From assembly GCF_023935105.1 (NCBI RefSeq), contig NZ_CP096040.1, positions 3,720,001 to 3,784,000 on the forward strand: 64,000 bases of DNA, in the 5' to 3' direction. Each line of letters begins with the position of its first letter. The first letter of the stretch is position 1. The stretch is from Caulobacter segnis (GTDB lineage: Bacteria > Pseudomonadota > Alphaproteobacteria > Caulobacterales > Caulobacteraceae). Below are positions 7,239 through 16,077 of the stretch, piece after piece. Position numbers and translations under genes: made by a program. The notes below the pieces were generated by a model that was not told where the DNA came from, ran no database searches, and saw nothing but the letters and a program-made list of their open reading frames with translations.

Positions 7239-8498
7239 TCAGATCACGTCTTCAAGGCCGCGCGCGCCCAGGCGGATCACGCCCGTCAGGTCGATGTCGC
7301 GCAGTTGGGCGCCGGTGAAGTTGGCGCGCGAGATGTCCGCCCCGGTCAGGCGGGCCTGGCGCAGGTCGGCGCGGGCCAGATCGGCGTTGGCCAGGATGGC
7401 CCCGGTCAGGTCGGCGGGCAGCACCCGGTCGGCGGCGATCAGCAACGGGCCCAGCTGGGCGTCGCGCAGATCCGAGCCCGCCAGCTTGGCGCCTTTCAGC
7501 CGCGCCCCGCGCAGGTCGGCGCGGCGCAGGTTGCACGCCCGCAGGTCCGCCCCCTCCAGCTGGGCGCCCTGCATCTGCACGCCTTCCATGTCGAGGCCGT
7601 AGAACACCGCTCCCTTAGCCGAGAGGGCCGTCAGGTTATAGCCGCGGATCGAGCGCAGGTTACGCAGGTCGGCCTTGTCGAACACCGACGGCTTGCCTTC
7701 GACCCCGCCCGTATCGATCCAGCGTGCGTGGTCGGCGATCATCTGCTCGTAGGGCAGGTCCGAGACGCTCTTGCCCGACGGCTTGTCGGTCAGGGCGCCT
7801 TCCATGTTGGTGTCGTTGATGTTCCACGACATGGTCTTGACGCCGACCAGAACGGTGTTGCGCAGATCAGCGCCCGTCAGGTTCGCACCAGACAGGTCGG
7901 CGCCGGCCAGGTTGGCGCCGTTGAAATTGGCCTGCTTGAGGTTCGCGCGCACCAGCTTGGCGTCCTTGAGGATCGCGTCGCTGAAGTCGGCCTTGGTGGC
8001 GACGATCCCCGACAGGCGCGAGCGCTCGAGATTGGCGCCCGAAAGGTTGGTGCTGGAAGCGTAGGCCTCGCGCTGGGTCAGCTCGATGACCTTGTAGCCT
8101 TCCTTGCGGTCGGCGGCGGCGATCGTGCCTTCGCGCAGGTCGGCCTCGAACATGTCGGCGCCGGTCAGGTTGGCGCCCCGCAGGCTGGAGCCGCGCAGGT
8201 CGGCGCGGCGCAAGCTGGCGTCCGTCAGGTCCGCCCCCTGCATGTCGGCGCCGTAGCAGTTGGCGTTGTCCAGCTTGGTCTTGCGCAGGTCGCAACCGAC
8301 CAAGAGCGCGCCGGTGAAATCGGCGTCGCAGAGGTTCCGGCCGGTCAGCGACAGGCCGGAGATATCGCAGAAGGCGAAGACGGCGCGCGCGCCGCCCAAC
8401 CGGGCCGACCACAGGCGATCGTGCTTGGCGCAGATGACGTCGACGTCCTGCTGCGTCAGACGCTTGTAGTCCTGTGACGTCGGCGCGGCGGCGCTCAT
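7239..8498 (-). CDS. Pentapeptide-repeat protein, upstream copy of a tandem pair
   Basis: A 419-residue paralogue of the next gene, almost the same length when started at MSAAAPTSQ (8498). That start aligns with the paralogue's MNAAQS; in-frame ATG codons at 8507 and 8537 are possible, and no clear ribosome site decides. An N-terminal segment (LTQQDVDVICAKHDRLW) leads into a first pentapeptide block. A linker (LPYEQMIADHARWIDTGGVEGK, then YNLTALSAKGAVFYGLDM) joins it to a second block of about 130 residues. The linker W-x-TGG and LTAxSAKGA elements are conserved between the two copies although the repeats have diverged, suggesting the linker carries specific function. Cytoplasmic; role unknown. 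Confidence 0.88.
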   Translation of the reverse strand: MSAAAPTSQDYKRLTQQDVDVICAKHDRLWSARLGGARAVFAFCDISGLSLTGRNLCDADFTGALLVGCDLRKTKLDNANCYGADMQGADLTDASLRRADLRGSSLRGANLTGADMFEADLREGTIAAADRKEGYKVIELTQREAYASSTNLSGANLERSRLSGIVATKADFSDAILKDAKLVRANLKQANFNGANLAGADLSGANLTGADLRNTVLVGVKTMSWNINDTNMEGALTDKPSGKSVSDLPYEQMIADHARWIDTGGVEGKPSVFDKADLRNLRSIRGYNLTALSAKGAVFYGLDMEGVQMQGAQLEGADLRACNLRRADLRGARLKGAKLAGSDLRDAQLGPLLIAADRVLPADLTGAILANADLARADLRQARLTGADISRANFTGAQLRDIDLTGVIRLGARGLEDVI

Positions 8499-8587
8499 GG
8501 TTCGCATGGAATCCCAGAGTGAGGGATCACCATGCACAGATCAAAATTAACGCCGTGTTTCCAACAGCTTCCGGTTAAGCTTGGAGG

Positions 8588-9301
8588 TTAACCGACTTCC
8601 GGTAGAGCCTCGGCCCGGCTTGCGTCTAGATAGCGCGCGCTGGTGGGCTTCAGATTGGCGTCCAGCTCGATGACCAGCGGGTTGCCCGTCGGAATCTCGA
8701 CGCCGACGATCTTGTCGTCCGGCACGTTGAACAAGTGCTTGACGATGGCGCGCAGCGAGTTGCCGTGGGCCGCGATCAGCAGGGTCTCACCGGCCTTCAG
8801 ATGGGGAGCGATGTCGCTTTCCCAGTACGGCAGCACGCGGACCAGGGTGGTGGCCAGGCTCTCGGTCGACGGCAGGCTCGCGCCCTTGTAGCGACGGTCC
8901 TTGCTGAAGTCGTACTCGCCGCCCGGGGCCAGTTCCGGCGGCGGGATGTCGTACGACCGGCGCCAGATGGTGACCTGCTCGACGCCGTGCTTCTCGGCGG
9001 TCTCGGCCTTGTTCAGACCCGTCAGGCCGCCGTAGTGGCGCTCGTTCAGGCGCCAGTCCTTGGTCACCGGCACGAAGCTCTGCTTGGCGGCGTCCAGGGC
9101 CAGGTTGCCCGTGCGGATGGCGCGGGTCTGGACCGAGGTGAACAGATGGTCGATCTGGATGCCGGCCGCCGCGATCAGCTCGCCGCCCTTCTTGGCCTGG
9201 GCTTCGCCCTCGGCGGTCAGGTCGACATCGACCCAGCCCGTGAAGCGATTTTCCAGGTTCCACTGGCTTTGGCCATGGCGGAGCAGGACGAGCGTCGGCA
9301 T
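8588..9301 (-). CDS. gpmA: 2,3-bisphosphoglycerate-dependent phosphoglycerate mutase
   Basis: A 237-residue glycolytic enzyme that interconverts 3- and 2-phosphoglycerate. LRHGQSQWN at 7-15 holds the phosphorylated His9. WRLNERHYGGLTG carries the catalytic Glu, and AAHGNSLRAIVKH the second His. The region around GNPLVIELD is the normal C-terminal part of the dPGM family. Length agrees with cofactor-dependent enzymes of about 230-250 residues. It is a single-gene unit divergent from the kdsD operon. Confidence 0.95.
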   Translation of the reverse strand: MPTLVLLRHGQSQWNLENRFTGWVDVDLTAEGEAQAKKGGELIAAAGIQIDHLFTSVQTRAIRTGNLALDAAKQSFVPVTKDWRLNERHYGGLTGLNKAETAEKHGVEQVTIWRRSYDIPPPELAPGGEYDFSKDRRYKGASLPSTESLATTLVRVLPYWESDIAPHLKAGETLLIAAHGNSLRAIVKHLFNVPDDKIVGVEIPTGNPLVIELDANLKPTSARYLDASRAEALPEVG

Positions 9302-9422
9302 CGGGCTTCCTTCGTAGATCGGGCGAATGTCAGGCGCGGGCTAAGGCCAGGCGGCGGCAGCGTCAAGCACCGATGCCGCGATCGCCTCTCCCCCGCCTCA
9401 AAGGCCGTGCTATAGGCGGGCC

Positions 9423-9656
9423 ATGCCTGATCGCATCTTCATGCCGCTGATGGGGCTGATCGCCCTGGCCCTGATCACCTTCTCGCTCGTCTGGCCGCAA
9501 GGTCAGGGCGACCGCTCCTGGGGACCGTTCGGCCACACGCCCGAGCAGCAGACCCCCGAGATGAAGGCCAGGATCCAGCGGGAGAAGGACGCGGCCACCC
9601 GTCGCGACGAGGCGGCCAAGAAGGCCGCCGACGCCTCGAACCAGCAATCCCAATGA
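9423..9656 (+). CDS. Small single-pass membrane protein of unknown function
   Basis: A 77-residue protein with one transmembrane helix at about residues 7-25 (FMPLMGLIALALITFSLVWP). A highly charged, Ala/Lys-rich helical tail follows (MKARIQREKDAATRRDEAAKK). Its TGA overlaps the ATG of kdsD in ATGA, so translation is coupled. The conserved-looking overlap suggests a job near the envelope linked to lipopolysaccharide sugar synthesis, but that is only inference. Confidence 0.75.
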   Translation: MPDRIFMPLMGLIALALITFSLVWPQGQGDRSWGPFGHTPEQQTPEMKARIQREKDAATRRDEAAKKAADASNQQSQ

Positions 9657-10609
9657 GCGCTTTCGACGCCGTTGCCGTCGGCCGCCGCGTGCTGAGCATC
9701 GAGGCCGAGGCCCTGACCAGCCTCTCCGAGTCGCTGGGCAAGGCCTTCGTCCAGGCCGTCGAGACGATGTTCAACGCCAAGGGCCGGATCGTCTGCACCG
9801 GCATGGGCAAGTCCGGCCACGTGGCGCGCAAGATCGCCGCTACCCTGGCCTCGACCGGCGCCCAGGCCATGTTCGTCCATCCGGCCGAGGCCTCGCACGG
9901 CGACCTCGGCATGATCGGGCCGGACGATGTGATCCTGGCCCTGTCCAAGTCGGGCGAGGCGCGCGAGCTATCCGACGTCATCGCTTACGCCAAGCGGTTC
10001 TCGATCCCGCTGGTGGCCATGACCGCCTTCGAGGACAGTCAGCTGGGACGCGGCGGCGACATCGTGCTGCTGCTGCCCGACGCGCCGGAAGCCACGGCGG
10101 AAGTCAACGCGCCGACCACCTCGACCACCCTGCAGATCGCCCTGGGCGACGCCATCGCCGTGGCTTTGCTGGAGCGACGCGGCTTCACGGCCAGCGACTT
10201 CCGCGTCTTCCACCCTGGCGGCAAGCTGGGCGCGATGCTCCGCACGGTCGCCGATCTGATGCATGGCGAGGACGAGCTGCCGCTGATCGCCGCCGACGCG
10301 GCGATGCCCGCCGCCCTGCTCGTGATGAGCGAGAAGCGTTTCGGCGCGGTCGGCGTCGTCGACGCCGAAGGTCGTCTGGCCGGCCTGATCACCGACGGCG
10401 ACCTGCGCCGGCACATGGACGGCCTGCTGACCCACACCGCCGGCCAGGTCATGACCCGTGGCCCGCTGACCATTGCCCCGAGTGCTTTGGCGGCCGAAGC
10501 CCTGAAGGTGATGAACGAGCGGCGCATCACGGTGCTGTTCGTGGTCGAGGCCGAGCGTCCGGTGGGCGTCCTGCATGTCCACGACCTGCTTCGCGCCGGC
10601 GTGATCTGA
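9653..10609 (+). CDS. kdsD: D-arabinose-5-phosphate isomerase (KpsF/GutQ family)
   Basis: A 318-residue enzyme that converts D-ribulose 5-phosphate to D-arabinose 5-phosphate, the first step of Kdo synthesis for lipopolysaccharide. The N-terminal SIS domain (about 30-165) contains GRIVCTGMGKSGHVARKIA and the HGDLGMI loop. Two CBS domains follow from about residue 200 to the end (VADLMHGEDELPLI and AGQVMTRGPLTIAP). This SIS plus 2xCBS arrangement is diagnostic. It is translationally coupled to the small membrane protein upstream. Confidence 0.93.
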   Translation: MSAFDAVAVGRRVLSIEAEALTSLSESLGKAFVQAVETMFNAKGRIVCTGMGKSGHVARKIAATLASTGAQAMFVHPAEASHGDLGMIGPDDVILALSKSGEARELSDVIAYAKRFSIPLVAMTAFEDSQLGRGGDIVLLLPDAPEATAEVNAPTTSTTLQIALGDAIAVALLERRGFTASDFRVFHPGGKLGAMLRTVADLMHGEDELPLIAADAAMPAALLVMSEKRFGAVGVVDAEGRLAGLITDGDLRRHMDGLLTHTAGQVMTRGPLTIAPSALAAEALKVMNERRITVLFVVEAERPVGVLHVHDLLRAGVI

Positions 10610-10708
10610 GACCTGGGCTTGATAGGCTCGGAACGGGCGGACGCACGCTTTTGCCTGCCGTGCTCTAAGTCACATTCGAATTTACCGAACTTTGTCATGT
10701 GATCGCGC

Positions 10709-10733
10709 TAGCCGTGCGGGCTTCGCGCGGCTA
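10709..10733 (+). promoter_or_regulatory. Hairpin in the kdsD-pgm intergenic region
   Basis: TAGCCG (10709-10714) pairs with CGGCTA (10728-10733), and an inner GCG/CGC closes a loop of about five bases. No T-tract follows on either strand. It sits 33 bases before the phosphomannomutase start in a 157-base intergenic region and may be a weak terminator for kdsD or a 5' leader structure. Confidence 0.35.
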
Positions 10734-10766
10734 AAGCGACACCATCTCAACTGAAGCGAGCTTTCG

Positions 10767-12263
10767 ATGTTCTCCGCGCCCCGCGCCGATCTCGTTGCGA
10801 ATACCGCCGCGTATGAAAACGAACCGCTGGTCAAGTCGACCGGGTTCCGCGAGTACGACGCCCGCTGGCTGTTCGGCCCCGAGATCAACCTGCTGGGCGT
10901 CCAGGCCCTGGGCCTGGGTCTCGGGACCTATATCCACGAGCTGGGCCAATCGAAGATCGTCGTCGGCCATGACTTCCGCTCGTATTCCACCTCGATCAAG
11001 AACGCCCTGATCCTGGGCCTGATCGGCGCCGGCTGCGAGGTTCACGACATCGGCCTGGCCCTGTCGCCCACCGCCTATTTCGCCCAGTTCGACCTCGACA
11101 TCCCCTGCGTGGCCATGGTCACCGCCAGCCACAACGAGAATGGCTGGACCGGCGTGAAGATGGGCGCCCAGAAGCCGCTGACCTTCGGTCCCGACGAGAT
11201 GAGCCGCCTGAAGGCGATCGTCCTGGGCGCGCAGTTCGTCGAGCGCGACGGGGGTAAGCTGATCCGGGTGCAAGGCGAAGCCCAGCGCTACATCGATGAC
11301 GTGGCCAAGCGCGCCAGCATCACTCGCCCCCTGAAGGTCATCGCCGCCTGCGGCAACGGCACGGCCGGCGCCTTCGTGGTCGAGGCGCTGGAGAAGATGG
11401 GCGTGGCCGAGGTCGTGCCGATGGACACCGACCTGGACTTCACCTTCCCCAAGTACAATCCCAACCCCGAAGACGCCGAAATGCTGCACGCCATGGCCCA
11501 TGCCGTGCGTGAGACCAAGGCCGACTTGGCCTTCGGTTTCGACGGCGACGGCGACCGCTGCGGCGTCGTCGATGACGAGGGCGAGGAGATCTTCGCCGAC
11601 AAGATCGGCCTGATGCTGGCCCGCGATCTGGCCCCGCTGCATCCCGGCGCGACCTTCGTCGTGGACGTCAAGTCGACCGGCCTTTACGCCACCGACCCGA
11701 TCCTGCAGCAGCACGGCTGCAAGGTGATCTATTGGAAGACCGGCCACAGCTACATCAAGCGCAAGAGCGCCGAGCTGGGCGCCCTGGCCGGCTTCGAGAA
11801 GAGCGGCCACTTCTTCATGAACGGCGAGCTGGGCTACGGCTACGACTGCGGCCTGACCGCCGCGGCCGCCATCCTGGCCATGCTGGACCGCAATCCGGGC
11901 GTGAAGCTGTCGGACATGCGCAAGGCCCTGCCGGTGGCCTTCACCTCGCTGACCATGAGCCCGCACTGCGGTGACGAGGTGAAGTACGGCGTCGTCGCCG
12001 ACGTGGTGAAGGAATACGAGGACCTGTTCGCCGCCGGCGGCGCGATCCTGGGCCGCAAGATCACCGAGGTGATCACCGTCAACGGCGTGCGCGTCCACCT
12101 GGAAGACGGCTCGTGGGTCCTGGTCCGCGCCTCGTCCAACAAGCCCGAGGTGGTGGTCGTGGTCGAGAGCACCCAGTCCGAGGACGACATGCGCGCCCTC
12201 TTCCGCCAGGAAGTGAAGCCGCGCCTGGGCGACCGCGTGGGCAAGTACAACCAGGAAATCTGA
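10767..12263 (+). CDS. Phosphomannomutase/phosphoglucomutase (AlgC-type)
   Basis: A 498-residue alpha-D-phosphohexomutase that moves phosphate between C6 and C1 of mannose or glucose, feeding GDP-mannose and UDP-glucose for polysaccharides. The phosphoserine loop TASHNENGWTGVK (119-131, Ser121) and the metal loop DGDGDRCGV near 258 are intact. GFEKSGHFFM is the sugar-binding loop, and RASSNKPEVVVVVES the phosphate-binding end. The GEKSGH-type loop with both activities is typical of the PMM/PGM group. It has its own terminator. Neighbouring kdsD points to cell-surface sugar supply. Confidence 0.92.
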   Translation: MFSAPRADLVANTAAYENEPLVKSTGFREYDARWLFGPEINLLGVQALGLGLGTYIHELGQSKIVVGHDFRSYSTSIKNALILGLIGAGCEVHDIGLALSPTAYFAQFDLDIPCVAMVTASHNENGWTGVKMGAQKPLTFGPDEMSRLKAIVLGAQFVERDGGKLIRVQGEAQRYIDDVAKRASITRPLKVIAACGNGTAGAFVVEALEKMGVAEVVPMDTDLDFTFPKYNPNPEDAEMLHAMAHAVRETKADLAFGFDGDGDRCGVVDDEGEEIFADKIGLMLARDLAPLHPGATFVVDVKSTGLYATDPILQQHGCKVIYWKTGHSYIKRKSAELGALAGFEKSGHFFMNGELGYGYDCGLTAAAAILAMLDRNPGVKLSDMRKALPVAFTSLTMSPHCGDEVKYGVVADVVKEYEDLFAAGGAILGRKITEVITVNGVRVHLEDGSWVLVRASSNKPEVVVVVESTQSEDDMRALFRQEVKPRLGDRVGKYNQEI

Positions 12264-12287
12264 GCGGACGCGATCATCGATCAGCGG

Positions 12288-12318
12288 AAGGCCGGGGGCT
12301 CCCCCGGCCTTTTTCTTT
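12288..12318 (+). terminator. Rho-independent terminator of the phosphohexomutase gene
   Basis: AAGGCCGGGGG (12288-12298) pairs with CCCCCGGCCTT (12301-12311), followed by TTTCTTT. Strong GC stem with a T-rich tail. Confidence 0.9.
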
Positions 12319-12344
12319 GCGCCCCGATCCTCTACCGACACGGC

Positions 12345-12782
12345 ATGATCAAGCTCCGCCCTTCCCGCCCGGACGACGGCCAGCGCGTCGTCCAGATCTG
12401 GGCGGCCGCCGTCGACGCCACCCATGACTTCCTGGCGCCCGAGGATCGCGCCGCGATCGGTCGCGAGGTCGAGGCCTTCCTGCCGAGCGCGCCGCTGATG
12501 CTGGCCGTCGACGACCGTGATCGGCCGCTGGGCTTCATGCTGATCAACAACGGCCACATGGAAGCGCTGTTCATCGATCCCGAGCATCGCGGCGCGGGCG
12601 TCGGCGCGATCCTGATCGACTATGCCCTGGCCGTTCACCCGGTCCTGACCACCGACGTCAACGCGCAGAACGACCAGGCCGTGGGCTTCTACGAGCACAT
12701 GGGGTTCGAGCGGACGGGCTGGTCGGCGACCGACGGCCAGGGACGCCCCTACCCGCTAATCCACCTGCGCTTTGGCGTCTGA
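12345..12782 (+). CDS. GNAT-family N-acetyltransferase
   Basis: A 145-residue GCN5-related acetyltransferase using acetyl-CoA. The acceptor is unknown. The [19 protein letters not shown] segment at about 83-101 is motif A, with the R/Q-x-x-G-x-G/A pyrophosphate-binding loop. [22 protein letters not shown] is the motif B region seen in most members. It resembles YjaB-like acetyltransferases. It stands alone between a terminator and the amidohydrolase gene. Confidence 0.88.
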   Translation: MIKLRPSRPDDGQRVVQIWAAAVDATHDFLAPEDRAAIGREVEAFLPSAPLMLAVDDRDRPLGFMLINNGHMEALFIDPEHRGAGVGAILIDYALAVHPVLTTDVNAQNDQAVGFYEHMGFERTGWSATDGQGRPYPLIHLRFGV

Positions 12783-12828
12783 GGCGGTTTTCGGCTTAGC
12801 TGGCGGTGTTCCATCGCGAGTCACCACC

Positions 12829-14106
12829 ATGCGCCGCCTGCTTGCCGCCCTCGCCCTGATCCTGACGCCCGGTCTGGCGGCGGCCGCCTCCCCGATCCTG
12901 CTCAAGCCCGACCGTGTGTGGACCGCCGAGAACGCCGGCCCGCCGCGCGAGGGCTGGGCGGTGCTGGTCAAGGACGGTAGGATCGCCGCCGTTGGCCCGG
13001 TGTCTCAGATCGATCCGACGGGCGCCGAGGTCGTCGACCTGCCCGGCGCCACCATGATCCCGGGCCTGATGGACCTGCACAGCCATCTCTTCCTGCATCC
13101 CTACAACGAGACCCTTTGGGATGATCAGGTGCTGAAGGAGACGCCGACCTACCGCACCCTGCGCGCGGCGGTGCAGGCCAAGGCGACGCTGGAGGCCGGC
13201 TTCACCACCCTGCGCGACCTGGGCACCGAGGGCGTCGGCGCGGCGGACGTCCCGCTGAAGAAGGCGATCAACGACGGCCTGATCCCGGGTCCGCGCCTGT
13301 TCGTGGCGACCAAGGCGATCGTGGCCACCGGCGCCTATGGCCCCGCCCGCCGGAACTACAATCCCGAGGCCGAGCTGCCGCAAGGCGCGCAGGAGGCCAG
13401 CGGCGTGCCCGAGGTGATCAAGGCCGTGCGCGAACAGGCCGGCGCCGGGGCCGACTGGATCAAGGTCTATGCCGACTACCGGGTTGGCCCCGATGGCTCC
13501 ACGCAGCCCACTTTCTCGATCGAGGAACTGAAGGCGCTGGTCGACACCGCCCATTCCAGCGGCCGGCCGGTCTCGGCCCACGCTTCCAGCGACGAGGGCA
13601 TGCGCCGGGCGGTGCTGGCCGGGGTCGACACCATCGAGCATGGCTATGGCGGCAGCGACGCGACCTTCAAGCTGATGGCCGACAAGGGCGTCGTGTTCTT
13701 CCCCACCCTGACGGCGGTCGAGAGCACGTCGACCTATTTCGGCGGCTATGTCGCCGGCAAGACGCCGCCGACGGCCGCGATGACCAACGCCGAGCGCGCC
13801 TTCAAGCTGGCGATGAAGAACAGCGTCACCATCGGCATGGGCAGCGACGTCGGCGTCTTCCGGCACGGCGACAACGCCCGAGAGCTGGTCTGGCTGGTCA
13901 AGGACGGCATGAGCCCAGCCCAGGCCCTGCTGGCCGCAACGGCCGTCGACGCCAAGGTGCTGGGCCGGTCGGGCGATCTTGGCCAGCTGAAGCCCGGCTA
14001 CCTCGCCGACATCGTGGCCGTCAGGGGCGACCCCACCCGGGCGATCGAGGCGACGCGCGACATCATGTTCGTGATGAAGGGCGGTGAGATCGTCCGGCGG
14101 CCCTGA
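12829..14106 (+). CDS. Exported amidohydrolase (Xaa-Pro dipeptidase-like, COG1228)
   Basis: A 425-residue metal-dependent hydrolase. The chosen ATG gives a clean Sec signal peptide, [20 protein letters not shown]; an extension to 12772 would bury it. The metal-binding HSH is in [13 protein letters not shown]; further ligands are a carboxylated-lysine candidate (WIKVYADYR), [18 protein letters not shown] and GMGSDVGVF. The exported members of this group cleave imides or proline dipeptides; the exact substrate cannot be read. The next gene also encodes an exported enzyme, so both may process scavenged compounds in the periplasm. Confidence 0.88.
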   Translation: MRRLLAALALILTPGLAAAASPILLKPDRVWTAENAGPPREGWAVLVKDGRIAAVGPVSQIDPTGAEVVDLPGATMIPGLMDLHSHLFLHPYNETLWDDQVLKETPTYRTLRAAVQAKATLEAGFTTLRDLGTEGVGAADVPLKKAINDGLIPGPRLFVATKAIVATGAYGPARRNYNPEAELPQGAQEASGVPEVIKAVREQAGAGADWIKVYADYRVGPDGSTQPTFSIEELKALVDTAHSSGRPVSAHASSDEGMRRAVLAGVDTIEHGYGGSDATFKLMADKGVVFFPTLTAVESTSTYFGGYVAGKTPPTAAMTNAERAFKLAMKNSVTIGMGSDVGVFRHGDNARELVWLVKDGMSPAQALLAATAVDAKVLGRSGDLGQLKPGYLADIVAVRGDPTRAIEATRDIMFVMKGGEIVRRP

Positions 14107-14225
14107 AGCCAGGGGACGAAGATCAAACCCCAGGCGAACGACGAAAACCCGCGCGTCCAGCCCGCATCGGCCTTGGGCGAGGACCCCGCCACGGCTAAGC
14201 AAGGGCCTCGCGCCAAGGAGTCGCC

Positions 14226-15143
14226 ATGCGCCTGCCCACTTTCGTCCTGGCCCTGCTGTGCCTGATCGTTTCGCCGATCCTCGTTTCGCCGGCGTTGGCC
14301 CAGCGTCTGGACGAGACGCCGCGCGTCGCCGTCATCTCGGCCTTCCCGCCCGAAATCGTCGCCCTGAACGCGGCGACCAGCCAGCAGAAGACCTATGACG
14401 TCAACGGCGTGACCTTCATGACCGGCCAGCTGGAGGGCAAGCCGGTCGTGGTGTTCCTCAGCGGCGTCTCCATGGTCAACGCGGCCATGACCACCCAGAT
14501 GGCGCTGGACCGGTTCAACATCACCCGCATCGTCTTTTCCGGCATCGCCGGCGGCGTCGACGAGCGCCTGGACATCGGCGACGTCGTCGTGGCCGACCAA
14601 TGGGCCCAGAACCTGGAGAGCGCCTTCGCCCGCGAGACCGACAAGGGCTTCGACGTCGCCCCCAGCATCCGGACCACCGCTCTGGCCAACTACGGCATGA
14701 TCTTCCCGCGTGGGATCCACATGCCAGGCGACCCGCTGGGCGCGCCGGCCCGCGTCTGGTTCCCGGCCGATCCGGCCCTGCTGGACACCGCCCGCAAGGT
14801 CGCCGCCGAGGTCGCCTTGCAGCGCTGCGCGGCCGACAAGTGCCTGGTCCATCCGCCCAAGGTGGTGGTCGGCGGCAACGGCGTCTCGGCGCCGGTGTTC
14901 CTGGACAACGCCGCCTACCGCAAATACCTGCGCGCCACCTTCGACGCCCGCGTGGTCGACATGGAAAGCGCCGCCGTCGCGCACGTGGCCCTGGTCGGCA
15001 AGACGCCCTTCATCGCTTTCCGCAGCCTCTCGGACCTGGCCGGCGGCGGCGCGGGCGCCAACGAGATGCACACCTTCATGGCCCTGGCCTCGGACAATTC
15101 CGCGACCGTGGTGAAGGCGTTCGTCAAGGCGCTGCCGAACTAG
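14226..15143 (+). CDS. Exported 5'-methylthioadenosine/S-adenosylhomocysteine nucleosidase-like protein
   Basis: A 305-residue phosphorylase-superfamily protein. It begins with a signal peptide (residues 1-25, ending PALAQ), preceded by AAGGAG 5 bases before the ATG. The enzyme body has SGIAGGVDERLDIGDVVV (early substrate loop), VVDMESAAVAHVA with the Met-Glu that binds ribose, and RSLSDLAGG with the general-acid Asp. These are the catalytic parts of MTA/SAH nucleosidase, and all are present. The export signal and a long insertion (about 125-185) make it unlike the cytoplasmic housekeeping enzyme. It probably cleaves nucleosides in the periplasm. Confidence 0.83.
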   Translation: MRLPTFVLALLCLIVSPILVSPALAQRLDETPRVAVISAFPPEIVALNAATSQQKTYDVNGVTFMTGQLEGKPVVVFLSGVSMVNAAMTTQMALDRFNITRIVFSGIAGGVDERLDIGDVVVADQWAQNLESAFARETDKGFDVAPSIRTTALANYGMIFPRGIHMPGDPLGAPARVWFPADPALLDTARKVAAEVALQRCAADKCLVHPPKVVVGGNGVSAPVFLDNAAYRKYLRATFDARVVDMESAAVAHVALVGKTPFIAFRSLSDLAGGGAGANEMHTFMALASDNSATVVKAFVKALPN

Positions 15144-15637
15144 AGCCTGGCCAGCCGCTGCTCGTCGTCGATCAAGGTCAGACGCGACGGCGAGCCAGAG
15201 CCCCAGGCGAAGAGAACCAGGTTCATGTCGTCGACGCCGGCCCCTCGCGCGAAGCTTCGCACCAGCAGGCCCTGATAACCGGCCTCGGCCAGGCGCCGCG
15301 CGAAGGCCTGGGTCCTGGCCTCGCCCTTCGCCTTCATCTGATCGCGCCAGTCGGCGTCGCCCAAGGCGTCGCCATCCATGTCGTGCGCGGCCAAGGCGGT
15401 CGGGTCGCGGCTGTCGAACACCCGCTCGACCTCGGCGTCATAGGAAACCAGGGTCGTGGGCTGCAACGACCCGACCTGATTGGCTTCGCGCAGGGCCGTC
15501 ATGACGGTCAGCGACGCATAGAGCGCCGGCGTTCCCTTGGGATTGAATCGGCCGCCATAGAGTTGCGCGCCGCGACCGGACAGCGGCTCGCGGGCATAGA
15601 CCGGGTTCAGGGCGCGATACAGGAGGCCCCGATACAT
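15140..15637 (-). CDS. RES-domain toxin of a type II toxin-antitoxin pair
   Basis: A 165-residue RES-domain protein. The conserved Arg, Glu and Ser of the family lie in YRALNPVYA, GRFNPKGTPALYASLTVMTALRE and the C-terminal LVRSFARGAGVDDMNLVLFAWG. RES toxins related to the diphtheria-toxin fold either degrade NAD+ (MbcT type) or ADP-ribosylate PRPP synthetase (ParT type). The start MYRGLLYR at 15637 lies 5 bases after the antitoxin stop; upstream in-frame codons make a low-complexity Arg-rich tail and were rejected. The stop shares a CTAG with the convergent nucleosidase gene. Confidence 0.9.
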   Translation of the reverse strand: MYRGLLYRALNPVYAREPLSGRGAQLYGGRFNPKGTPALYASLTVMTALREANQVGSLQPTTLVSYDAEVERVFDSRDPTALAAHDMDGDALGDADWRDQMKAKGEARTQAFARRLAEAGYQGLLVRSFARGAGVDDMNLVLFAWGSGSPSRLTLIDDEQRLARL

Positions 15638-15642
15638 TCGGA

Positions 15643-15993
15643 TCAGACGTGGACGCCGGCGTCGACGGCGTCGACATAGTCCAGCACCTCGTCGATGCGC
15701 CCCTCGCGAACCAACTGCATGGCCGTCTGGCCAGAGAAGCCCGGCAGCGGTTCGGAACGATACCATGCGTAGGCGATCAGTTCGGAGCCGAAGCGCGGCT
15801 CGACCTTGTTGATGACCTCGACCATCTCGCGGAGGCGGCGCTGGGTCTTGGCCGAGCGCGACCGCTCCTGGCGCTGGACAGCATCTCGGCCCAGGCCCGC
15901 CGTGCGGGCGACCTCCTCGCTGGTCGTGCGAAGAACGTCGGCGATCTTGCGCGGCGCGAAGAACCCGTCGTCGGCATATTTGGCCAAGCCCAT
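15643..15993 (-). CDS. Xre/MbcA/ParS-type antitoxin
   Basis: A 116-residue antitoxin. Residues 12-60 form a degenerate Xre helix-turn-helix (KIADVLRTTSEEVARTAGL). The C-terminal half (FGSELIAYAWYRSEPLPGF then TAMQLVREGRIDEVLDYVD) is the toxin-binding domain formerly called DUF2384, where the W-x-x-x-P-x-P-x-F core is diagnostic. The ATG at 15993 has GAGAGG 7 bases upstream; an in-frame ATG at 16059 is an alternative. It precedes the toxin gene, the usual order for this family, and lies directly downstream of upp. Confidence 0.9.
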   Translation of the reverse strand: MGLAKYADDGFFAPRKIADVLRTTSEEVARTAGLGRDAVQRQERSRSAKTQRRLREMVEVINKVEPRFGSELIAYAWYRSEPLPGFSGQTAMQLVREGRIDEVLDYVDAVDAGVHV

Positions 15994-16077
15994 GGCGATG
16001 CCCTCTCGTTCACTGCCACTCAGATTGACGAATATGGCGTCATTCCACGTGGCAATCAAGATGAGTACAGGATCGCC

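Noticed and set aside
7305..8477. Long plus-strand frame opposite the pentapeptide gene
   Set aside because: Regular periodicity is only the shadow of the pentapeptide repeats on the other strand.
8575..8592. TTAA...TTAAC resembling a CtrA box beside the gpmA stop
   Set aside because: Spacing is 9 rather than 7 bases and it overlaps the gpmA stop codon with no start nearby.
10731..12698. Long minus-strand frame opposite the phosphohexomutase gene
   Set aside because: Antisense shadow; the plus strand encodes a complete enzyme with intact active-site motifs.
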